Assembly: GCA_905194315.1 (NCBI GenBank)
Contig: CAJJRX010000001.1
Span: 83,150-147,149 of the forward strand
Length of the DNA: 64,000 nucleotides
Direction of reading: 5' to 3'
Origin: an uncultured Sutterella sp.
Lineage (GTDB): Bacteria > Pseudomonadota > Gammaproteobacteria > Burkholderiales > Burkholderiaceae_F
Part shown: piece by piece, positions 27,184-33,838 of the stretch
Layout of the letters: the number at the start of each line of letters is the position of its first letter
Numbering within the stretch: the stretch's first letter is position 1
Notes under the pieces: model-generated
What the model saw: only the letters and a program-made list of their open reading frames with translations
Told to the model about the DNA's origin: nothing
Database searches by the model: none
Translations under genes and position numbers: made by a program

Positions 27184-27254
27184 TGGCACGCCTAGTATGC
27201 GAAACATACTGAGTATAGCAGTAGGCCGGAGGCGGCCGAAAAAGATTTCGAAAG

Positions 27255-27884
27255 CTATTTTTTCTGTTTGGTCGGTTTGGCGGCGGTTTTGCTGCCGGAG
27301 GTCGGATGAAAGACCGAGAAGACCTTGCCTTCAAGCTCCACCGTGCGGGTGACGTTATCAAAGCGCATGCCGGACTGGGCCTGTGTTGTGTCACGGCCTC
27401 TCGAGAGAAACACGGGACGGTCGGTCTCAAAGTAGTCGTTATCGAGGAATGCCTTGACGTATTCCGTTTTGAGCGTCATATCGGGGTTTTTGCCGTAGGC
27501 AGGCTGATACACCCGCACATTGCCGGAGAGCTCGAGCGTTGCCAGACTGTCAACCGTCCAGGCTTTGTCGCTGGAGAGATAGACCGGCGCACGGTTTTTG
27601 CCGAAGCCCTGTACTCGGGCGTCCGTGGCGTTCATGCGCCCGTCCGAGTAATGCTCAACATTATCCGCAAGCAGACGGCGCGTGAGCTGTCCCGCGGGAT
27701 CAAAGTCCGTCATCACCATCGACTTTGCGATAAAGTCAGGACTTTTCTCGCTCGGGACATACTTCAGTCCGTCAAGCTGAATGCGGATGGAGTAGTAGTA
27801 GCTCATGCCCACCAGCGCGGTCAGAAGCAGAATTCCGACCAGAGCGGTCATGCGCTCGCGAAGAACCAAACTCCGTTGAGCCAT
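27255..27884 (-). CDS. lptC: LPS export protein LptC
   Basis: LptC is the bitopic inner-membrane protein that passes LPS from LptBFG to LptA. The ATG at 27884 (MAQRSLVLRERM) gives 209 residues with one membrane segment (about 15-35) and a periplasmic OstA-like domain. A basic tail ending KPTKQKK follows. An alternative TTG at 27905 would overlap kdsC by 17 bp and is less likely. It lies 4 bp after kdsC. Confidence 0.93.
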   Translation of the reverse strand: MAQRSLVLRERMTALVGILLLTALVGMSYYYSIRIQLDGLKYVPSEKSPDFIAKSMVMTDFDPAGQLTRRLLADNVEHYSDGRMNATDARVQGFGKNRAPVYLSSDKAWTVDSLATLELSGNVRVYQPAYGKNPDMTLKTEYVKAFLDNDYFETDRPVFLSRGRDTTQAQSGMRFDNVTRTVELEGKVFSVFHPTSGSKTAAKPTKQKK

Positions 27885-27888
27885 GTGC

Positions 27889-28419
27889 TTATTTACCCAG
27901 TACAAAAGTGTCGTTTACAAGATTATCCCATACCCCCCGGGATTTGAGAATCAGTTCTGCAAGTTCACGGATGGCGCCGTTGCCGCCGTTAAAGCTGCTG
28001 CGCCATGTGATGAGCGGCGTCAGTTCAGGGTTGCCGTCCGCGGGGGTGGTCGCCAGACCGACACGGGCGAGCAGCGGGATATCCGGAATGTCATCACCCA
28101 TATAGGCAACCTGCTCATCGGTGAGTTTCAGTTCAGCGATCAGTGCCTCATAGGCCGGTGTTTTGAAACGCTGTCCCTGGTAAACGCGTTCGATGCCGAG
28201 TTCACGGCAGCGCTCGGCAACAATGTCGGAGCTGCGGCCGGTAATAACAGCCACTTCAATACCCGCCTTCTGGAGCATCTTGATGCCGAGGCCGTCGCGG
28301 ACATAGAAACGTTTGAAGAGTTCACCGGTTCCGGAAGTGATAATACTCCCGTCGGTCATCACCCCATCGATATCGAGGACGACCAGGCGGATTTCCCGGG
28401 CTTTTTCAGTCAGCGTCAT
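27889..28419 (-). CDS. kdsC: 3-deoxy-D-manno-octulosonate 8-phosphate phosphatase KdsC
   Basis: KdsC is a capless HAD phosphatase that makes KDO for LPS. Motif I DIDGVMTDG gives the nucleophile D16 and the acid/base D18. GDDIPDIP (motif IV) is also seen. At 176 residues it is the normal length. kdsD ends at the base immediately preceding the kdsC start. Confidence 0.96.
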   Translation of the reverse strand: MTLTEKAREIRLVVLDIDGVMTDGSIITSGTGELFKRFYVRDGLGIKMLQKAGIEVAVITGRSSDIVAERCRELGIERVYQGQRFKTPAYEALIAELKLTDEQVAYMGDDIPDIPLLARVGLATTPADGNPELTPLITWRSSFNGGNGAIRELAELILKSRGVWDNLVNDTFVLGK

Positions 28420-29403
28420 TTAAATCACCTTTGCATCCATCAGGTCATGAATATGCAGTGCACCGATCAGATTTCCCTGTTCATCGGTTACCAGCAGCTG
28501 GTTGACCTGGTACTCATCAAGAAGTTTTGCCGCACTGACAGCCAGCTCGTTTTCACTGATCATACGCGGAGAGCGGGTCATCACCTCGGAGAGTTCAATG
28601 CCGCGGACGTCACCGACACGTTCGATCAGACGGCGCAGGTCCCCTTCGGTGAAGACGCCGACAAGTTCCCGGCGGCTGTTGACCACAGCGGTCATACCCA
28701 TGCACTTTCTGGAGATTTCACGGGTGGCATCGATCACGCTCACGCCTTCTTCGACAACCGGTACGGCATCGCCCGAGCGCATAACATCGCGCACGCGGGT
28801 GAGCAGTTTGCGCCCGAGTGCTCCGCCGGGGTGACTGCGCGCAAAGTCCTCCTTGGTGAAGTTCTTTGCCGAGAGACAGGCGACGGCAAGCGCATCCCCG
28901 AGCGCAAGCGTGAGTGTGGTGGACGTGGTCGGGGCGAGATTCAGAGGGCAGGCCTCACGTTCGACATGGCAGTTCAGATGCACCTCGGCATGCCGGGCAA
29001 GCGTGCTGTTCGCATTGCCCGTCATGGCAATGAGCGCAATGCTTTCGCGCTTGAGCACGGGGAGCATGGTGAGCAGTTCGCTCGATTCTCCCGAGTACGA
29101 AATACCAATGACAAGGTCATCTTTCGTGATCATTCCCAGATCGCCGTGAGCGGCTTCGGCTGCGTGCACAAAATAGGCCGGTGTGCCGGTGGAGGCGAAC
29201 GTGGCTGCGAGCTTGCTGGCGATATGACCGGATTTGCCGATGCCGGAAACAATCACCCGGCCTTTGCAGGCAAGAATCAGTTCAACAGCGTGCACGAAAT
29301 TGTCACTGATCGTCTGTGCAAGGTGTTCAAGAGCGCCAGCTTCGGCCTTGAGAACTTCACGCCCGAGGCTGAGAATGTTTTCTTCTGTGATGTGCTGTCC
29401 CAT
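28420..29403 (-). CDS. kdsD: Arabinose-5-phosphate isomerase KdsD
   Basis: KdsD converts ribulose 5-phosphate to arabinose 5-phosphate, the first KDO step. The N-terminal SIS domain contains VSGIGKSGHIASK and the active-site region HAAEAAHGDLGM. Two CBS domains follow (about 210-325). The 327 residues match the family length. It heads the leftward kdsD-kdsC-lptCAB-rpoN-ptsN-rapZ cluster. Confidence 0.96.
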   Translation of the reverse strand: MGQHITEENILSLGREVLKAEAGALEHLAQTISDNFVHAVELILACKGRVIVSGIGKSGHIASKLAATFASTGTPAYFVHAAEAAHGDLGMITKDDLVIGISYSGESSELLTMLPVLKRESIALIAMTGNANSTLARHAEVHLNCHVEREACPLNLAPTTSTTLTLALGDALAVACLSAKNFTKEDFARSHPGGALGRKLLTRVRDVMRSGDAVPVVEEGVSVIDATREISRKCMGMTAVVNSRRELVGVFTEGDLRRLIERVGDVRGIELSEVMTRSPRMISENELAVSAAKLLDEYQVNQLLVTDEQGNLIGALHIHDLMDAKVI

Positions 29404-29507
29404 TTAGGGTCCTCGTCTGTCTTTTTTCGTTGCCGTAATAATACTCAATTTGTCCGGTGACCTGCCGGAATTCTGATCGCAGGACTTGCCTCAAAAGTAA
29501 GCAAATT

Positions 29508-29548
29508 CAAAAGAAAAACCTGGCTCCCGAGCGTCGGGCAGCCAGGTT
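29508..29548 (-). terminator. Terminator of the gltIJKL operon
   Basis: The nested hairpin has outer stem AACCTGGCT/AGCCAGGTT and inner stem CCCGA/TCGGG. On the minus strand it is followed by TTTTTCTTTT. It lies 31 bp past the gltL stop. Confidence 0.92.
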
Positions 29549-29579
29549 TGCGTAAACCCTGAGGCGTTGCACCAGTGTT

Positions 29580-30314
29580 TTAGTGGTGCAGAATCTTGGA
29601 GAGGAACTGCTGGGCGCGTTCGCTCTTGGGGTTTTCAAAGAAGTCCTGAGCGGGCTGGTTGTCGATGATTTCACCGGCTTCCATGAAGATCACGCGGTCG
29701 GCCACTTTACGGGCAAAGCCCATTTCGTGTGTTACAACCATCATGGTCATACCTTCCTTGGCGAGCTGAACCATAACGTCAAGCACTTCATTAATCATTT
29801 CAGGGTCAAGTGCCGAAGTCGGTTCGTCAAAGAGCATGCAGATCGGGTCCATGGCCAGTGCACGGGCGATAGCCACACGCTGCTGCTGACCGCCGGAGAG
29901 CTGACCGGGGAACTTTTCAGCGTGAGCGGACAGGCCGACGCGATCGAGCAGTTCGAGACCGCGCTGCGTGGCTTCCTCGCGGCCGCGGCCGAGCACCTTC
30001 ATCTGAGCGAGCACCAGGTTTTCCTTGATGGAGAGGTGCGGGAACAGTTCGAAGTGCTGGAACACCATACCGACGCGGCTGCGCAGCTTCGGCAGATTGG
30101 TTTTGGGGTCGCCAACGGAAATGCCGTCAACAATGATTTCGCCCTTCTGGAAGGGTTCGAGTGCGTTGACAGTCTTGATGAGGGTGGACTTACCGGAACC
30201 GGAGGGACCGCAAACGACCACCACTTCACCTTTCTGGACTTCAGCAGAGCAGTTCTTGAGCACCTGGAAGGAGCCATACCACTTGCTGATGTTCTTAATT
30301 TCAATCATTGCCAT
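29580..30314 (-). CDS. gltL: Glutamate/aspartate-type ABC transporter ATP-binding protein
   Basis: A polar-amino-acid ABC ATPase of 244 residues, with Walker A GPSGSGKST, signature LSGGQQQRVAIARAL, Walker B MLFDEPTSALDPE and the H-loop (VVTHEMG). It is the last gene of gltI-gltJ-gltK-gltL, and these four make a complete binding-protein-dependent importer. Similarity to E. coli GltL is strong by eye. The exact amino acid taken up (Glu, Asp, Gln) cannot be decided from the ATPase. Confidence 0.93.
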   Translation of the reverse strand: MAMIEIKNISKWYGSFQVLKNCSAEVQKGEVVVVCGPSGSGKSTLIKTVNALEPFQKGEIIVDGISVGDPKTNLPKLRSRVGMVFQHFELFPHLSIKENLVLAQMKVLGRGREEATQRGLELLDRVGLSAHAEKFPGQLSGGQQQRVAIARALAMDPICMLFDEPTSALDPEMINEVLDVMVQLAKEGMTMMVVTHEMGFARKVADRVIFMEAGEIIDNQPAQDFFENPKSERAQQFLSKILHH

Positions 30315-30354
30315 GATGGGGGTAATCCTGTTTCAAATCAAAGGGTTTATACGA

Positions 30355-31038
30355 TTAATGTGCAGAGGTCACTTTCCACTGAAGTCGACGAATCAACAGT
30401 GACAACGAAAGTGAAATCGTCAGATAACACACTGCAGCAAAAGAGTACATCAAAATCAGCTGTCCGTCACGCTGAGCGATCTTGGAAATTGCGCCCATGA
30501 AGTCGTTGCCGCTGATCACATAGACCAGACTCGTGTCCTGAAACAGAATGATGGTCTGCGTAAGCAGCACGGGCAGCATGTGGCGGATGGCCTGCGGGAG
30601 AACCACGTAACGCATGGTCTGGCCGTAGGTCAGACCGAGACCGTAGGCGGCGTAGATCTGTCCTTTTTTGATGGACTGAATCCCTGCACGCATGATCTCG
30701 GAGAAGTATGCAGCTTCAAAGAGTACAAACGTAATAATAGCAGTGCTTTCGGCTCCGATCTGCACGGGGCGGTCTAAATGAAGCATTAAACGCAGAACTT
30801 CCGGCATCAGCAGGAAGAACCAGAAAAGCACAAGGACGAGCGGAACGGAGCGCATCAGGTTGACATACAGGCGCGCAGGAACCGCGAGGCACGGGCGGTT
30901 CGAGAGTCTGCACAGCGCCAGCAGGGTGCCGAGAAACAGACCGCCGGCAGCGGTAATGACTGTCAGTTCCAGTGTGTAGGCGGCACCGTTGAGAATGTAG
31001 CCCCAGCTGTTGGTGATGGAGGAAAAATCGATAGACAT
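30355..31038 (-). CDS. gltK: Glutamate/aspartate-type ABC transporter permease GltK
   Basis: One of two HisM/GltK-type permease subunits, with five hydrophobic segments and the EAA-like loop near AYGLGLTYGQTMRYVVLPQA. I set the start at the ATG at 31038 (MSIDFSS, 227 residues), with GGGAG upstream. A longer reading to 31095 would overlap gltJ and lacks a site. It lies 13 bp after gltJ. Confidence 0.92.
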   Translation of the reverse strand: MSIDFSSITNSWGYILNGAAYTLELTVITAAGGLFLGTLLALCRLSNRPCLAVPARLYVNLMRSVPLVLVLFWFFLLMPEVLRLMLHLDRPVQIGAESTAIITFVLFEAAYFSEIMRAGIQSIKKGQIYAAYGLGLTYGQTMRYVVLPQAIRHMLPVLLTQTIILFQDTSLVYVISGNDFMGAISKIAQRDGQLILMYSFAAVCYLTISLSLSLLIRRLQWKVTSAH

Positions 31039-31051
31039 GACCACTCCCTGA

Positions 31052-31786
31052 TTACTTTGCCACGATGAAGCCGGGGATCGCACTGCGGCGTTCAACCCAG
31101 GTCATCAGAAAATTGACCGACAAGGCGATGATGATGTAGAGCACAGTGGCCCACACATAGGCGGCGAAGAACTGGAAGGTGTCCTCACCCATTTCATTGG
31201 CGCGCATTGTCAGCTCCGGCAGACCGATGGTGATGGCCACGGCGGTGTTCTTCACAAGGTTCATGGATTCGCTGGTGAGCGGCGGCAGCACGATACGGAA
31301 TGCCATGGGCAGAATCACATAGCGGTAACGCTGAAAACCGGTGAGACCGAGTGCTTTGGCGGCATTGGAGAGACCGCGCGGCAGGGAGGTAATGCCGGCG
31401 CGGACCTGTTCGGCCACACGCGAGGAGGTGAACAGCCCCAGGCACAGGAAGGCCGAAAGGAACTGGCAGTAAATCGGGTCAACGGAAATAATCCAGTCTT
31501 TGTAAGCCGGGATGATTTCCGGTACCACGAAGTACCAGATGAAAATCTGAACAATCAGAGGGATGTTACGGAAGAGCTCAATCCAGGCCTCGCAGAAGCC
31601 GCTGATCAGTCTGTTGCTGGAAGTGCGCAGCGTCCCGATGACGGTACCTACCAGAAGGGCAAGTGCAAAGGATGCAACTGCAAGTCCGATGGTCCACTCC
31701 GCCCCTTCAACGAGGTAGAGCCACCAGGGAGAGTCATTGAGGCTGGAAGTTTCCAGAAGGACTTCCAGAGACATATTCAAAGCCAT
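31052..31786 (-). CDS. gltJ: Glutamate/aspartate-type ABC transporter permease GltJ
   Basis: A 244-residue inner-membrane permease. It has the EAA loop ALGLTGFQRYRYVILPMAF and the terminal membrane segments typical of the polar amino acid permease family. The N-terminal region (residues 1-25) is amphipathic before the first membrane segment. It partners GltK to form the channel. A strong hairpin lies between it and gltI. Confidence 0.92.
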   Translation of the reverse strand: MALNMSLEVLLETSSLNDSPWWLYLVEGAEWTIGLAVASFALALLVGTVIGTLRTSSNRLISGFCEAWIELFRNIPLIVQIFIWYFVVPEIIPAYKDWIISVDPIYCQFLSAFLCLGLFTSSRVAEQVRAGITSLPRGLSNAAKALGLTGFQRYRYVILPMAFRIVLPPLTSESMNLVKNTAVAITIGLPELTMRANEMGEDTFQFFAAYVWATVLYIIIALSVNFLMTWVERRSAIPGFIVAK

Positions 31787-31854
31787 GATTGAGCTCCTCT
31801 TTACTTCTCGGGCAAGGCTTGCGCCCGTGAGAGGTATTGTTATGAATAGAAAGT

Positions 31855-31897
31855 CCCCGGGGGTGCCGAATGTTTTTGCTAGCCTGGCACCCCGGGG
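31855..31897 (-). repeat. Intercistronic stem-loop between gltI and gltJ
   Basis: The arms CCCCGGGGGTGCC and GGCACCCCGGGG pair over 12 bases with one bulged base around an 18-base loop. No U-run follows on the minus strand. It looks like an mRNA-stabilising or processing hairpin, which would raise GltI levels relative to the membrane subunits. Confidence 0.7.
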
Positions 31898-31912
31898 TGT
31901 TAAAACGATTAA

Positions 31913-32812
31913 TTAAATCCCGTCGCTGTTGGGCTTGGCGAACAGATCCTTTGTGACGCTGTTCATCGGGAAGTTAAGGTTGGTGTTCTTCGGGGGAATC
32001 GGACTTTCAAACCACTTCTTATAGAGCTTGGCAAGCGTACCGTCCTTGATCATGCCGGTAATGGTCTTGTCGACCAGTGCCTTGAAGGCAGGATCATCCT
32101 TGCGGAACATCGGGGCATACGGTTCAGTCGAAAGCGATTCGTCGATGATGGTGAAGTCCTGCGGATTGGGCAGGGTGGCAATCTGACCGGCGAGCAGCAC
32201 ATCGTCGATCACGAAGGCGTCAGCACGCTTGTTGGCCACGAGCTTCATAGCTTCGGCGAAGTTTTTCGTCTTGAGCAGACGGATCTTGATACCGTTGTCC
32301 TTTTCGAACTTGCTGAGCAGCTCGACAGAGGTCGTACCGGAGGTCACCGCGACGTTCTTGCCGTCAAGATCCTTGAGGGACTTGATCGGGCCGTTTTTCC
32401 AGACGGCGGCTGTAACCTGAATACCGAAATAGTTGGTGCCGAAGGAGGCCTGTTCCTGACGCTTCTTGGAGTTGGTGGTCGAGCCGCATTCAATGTCCAC
32501 CGTTCCGTTCTGGATGAGCGGAATACGGTTGGCACTGGTCACGGGCTGATAGACCACTTTCAGATCGGGCATGTTCAGATCTTTCTTCACAGCATCAGCA
32601 ATGGCATTACAGACTTCATAGCCGTAACCGACCGGCGTGCCGTCAGCCTGCAGGTAGGAGAACGGAACGCTGGACTCGCGATATCCGAGGATGATCGTGC
32701 CGGAATCCTTCACTTTTTTCAGGGTACCGGTCAGGGCGTCACCGGCAAAGGCCGATGTGGATAAAAGCGTTGCGGCAACGCAGGCAACGATGGAAATCTT
32801 GGATAACTTCAT
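31913..32812 (-). CDS. gltI: Periplasmic glutamate/aspartate-binding protein GltI
   Basis: A 299-residue solute-binding protein with a signal peptide (MKLSKISIVACVAATLLSTSAFA). A SBP_bac_3-type fold follows: GTIILGYRESSVPFSYL, PVGYGYEVCNAIADAV and IECGSTTNSKKRQE are typical of the GltI family. It binds amino acid in the periplasm and delivers it to GltJK. It is the first gene of the operon and is preceded by a close match to the sigma-54 promoter consensus. Confidence 0.94.
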   Translation of the reverse strand: MKLSKISIVACVAATLLSTSAFAGDALTGTLKKVKDSGTIILGYRESSVPFSYLQADGTPVGYGYEVCNAIADAVKKDLNMPDLKVVYQPVTSANRIPLIQNGTVDIECGSTTNSKKRQEQASFGTNYFGIQVTAAVWKNGPIKSLKDLDGKNVAVTSGTTSVELLSKFEKDNGIKIRLLKTKNFAEAMKLVANKRADAFVIDDVLLAGQIATLPNPQDFTIIDESLSTEPYAPMFRKDDPAFKALVDKTITGMIKDGTLAKLYKKWFESPIPPKNTNLNFPMNSVTKDLFAKPNSDGI

Positions 32813-32884
32813 AGAGCAATCTCCTTGGTCTGTACTTTGTCGAGCCTCATCAGGAACAATTGGCGAGGTGTTATTTATTTACAA

Positions 32885-32899
32885 GCAAGAAGCGTGCCA
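32885..32899 (-). promoter_or_regulatory. Sigma-54 (RpoN) promoter of gltI
   Basis: On the minus strand the sequence reads TGGCACGCTTCTTGC, matching the consensus TGGCACG-N4-TTGC at every defined position. The GG and GC are correctly spaced, and a T follows TTGC as preferred. Predicted transcription start is about 32873, giving a 61-base leader. An activator site was not identified. Confidence 0.85.
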
Positions 32900-32944
32900 A
32901 CTTTTTAAAACAGGTTTTTTTTTGCGAAAACCGCCCAGTTATCC

Positions 32945-32975
32945 CCAAAAAAACGCCCTCCTTTGGGGAGGGCGT
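32945..32975 (-). terminator. Terminator downstream of the crotonase gene
   Basis: The stem ACGCCCTCC/GGAGGGCGT has a five-base loop. On the minus strand it is followed by a run of eight T. It separates the crotonase gene from the gltI promoter. Confidence 0.92.
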
Positions 32976-33038
32976 CAGGAAAAACAGATTTGGATCGCAC
33001 CAAAATAGTGCATTGCACTAAAAAGAGGCGGCCGGCGA

Positions 33039-33797
33039 TCAGTTACTGGTATAAACCGGGGCGCGCTTTTCAAGAAATGCAGCGAGAGCCTCTGCTGCCT
33101 CATCCGAAGCCGCCTGCTCTTCGTACATGAGCAGGTCGCTGTTCCAGTGCTTGTCGAGTGCGGCAAGAAATTCGCGGTTCAGCAGCAGGCGGGTGGCCTG
33201 AACGGCCGCAGGCGGCAGTACCGTGAGGCGTGCCGCTTTCTCAGCGAGCATACCGGGGAGAGAATCACGGTCGGTTACGGCCGTGACGAGTCCGATAGAG
33301 AGCGCCTCCTGAGCATTCATCGGCTCAGAGAGCAGCAGTTTCTGAGCAAGCAGTCGCGGATTGGCGCAGCGTGAAGCCCATTCGGTAATGCCGAAACGGG
33401 GGATTTTGGCAAGCGCAGTGGAGGGAAAGGCGAATACGGCTTCAGCGGAGGCAAAGACCATGTCTGCAAACAGCAGAAGGGAAACACCTTCACCGACACA
33501 GGGACCGTACACACCGGCAATAACCGGTTTGGTGAAGTGACGCAGGGTGTCAAAGAGTTCCACAAGCGCGGATTCCAGCGCTTCAGCTTTGTCGCGCATC
33601 TCCTCCATGTCCGCACCAGCGCAGAAAACCTCCTGTTCGCTTTCAAGCATGACGACGCGTACGGCCGGATCGGTTTGTGCCTGTACAAGCGCATCGCGCA
33701 GTGCATTGCACAGCGAGATATTCAGAGAGTTGCGCTTGGCCTCACGGTTAAACGAGAGCCGCATAAGACCGAATTCTTTATTGACGAGTAAATCCAT
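33039..33797 (-). CDS. Enoyl-CoA hydratase/isomerase superfamily protein lacking both hydratase glutamates
   Basis: A 252-residue crotonase-fold protein. The oxyanion-hole segments are visible: FCAGADMEEM for the first, and GPCVGEGVS for the second. Aligned by eye with enoyl-CoA hydratase, the two catalytic Glu positions (rat E144 and E164) fall on Ser106 and Ser126. It is therefore unlikely to be a hydratase; an isomerase, thioesterase or other crotonase activity is possible. It lies 41 bp downstream of the Pat-type acyltransferase gene. Confidence 0.8.
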   Translation of the reverse strand: MDLLVNKEFGLMRLSFNREAKRNSLNISLCNALRDALVQAQTDPAVRVVMLESEQEVFCAGADMEEMRDKAEALESALVELFDTLRHFTKPVIAGVYGPCVGEGVSLLLFADMVFASAEAVFAFPSTALAKIPRFGITEWASRCANPRLLAQKLLLSEPMNAQEALSIGLVTAVTDRDSLPGMLAEKAARLTVLPPAAVQATRLLLNREFLAALDKHWNSDLLMYEEQAASDEAAEALAAFLEKRAPVYTSN

Positions 33798-33838
33798 AGT
33801 ATTCCTTGAGTGCAGTGACCTTGAGTCAGCCTGTCCCG

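Noticed and set aside
32756..32764. An isolated TGTGGATAA (DnaA box) inside the gltI signal-peptide region.
   Set aside because: A single site in coding sequence is expected by chance. It is not part of the 59.6-kb cluster.
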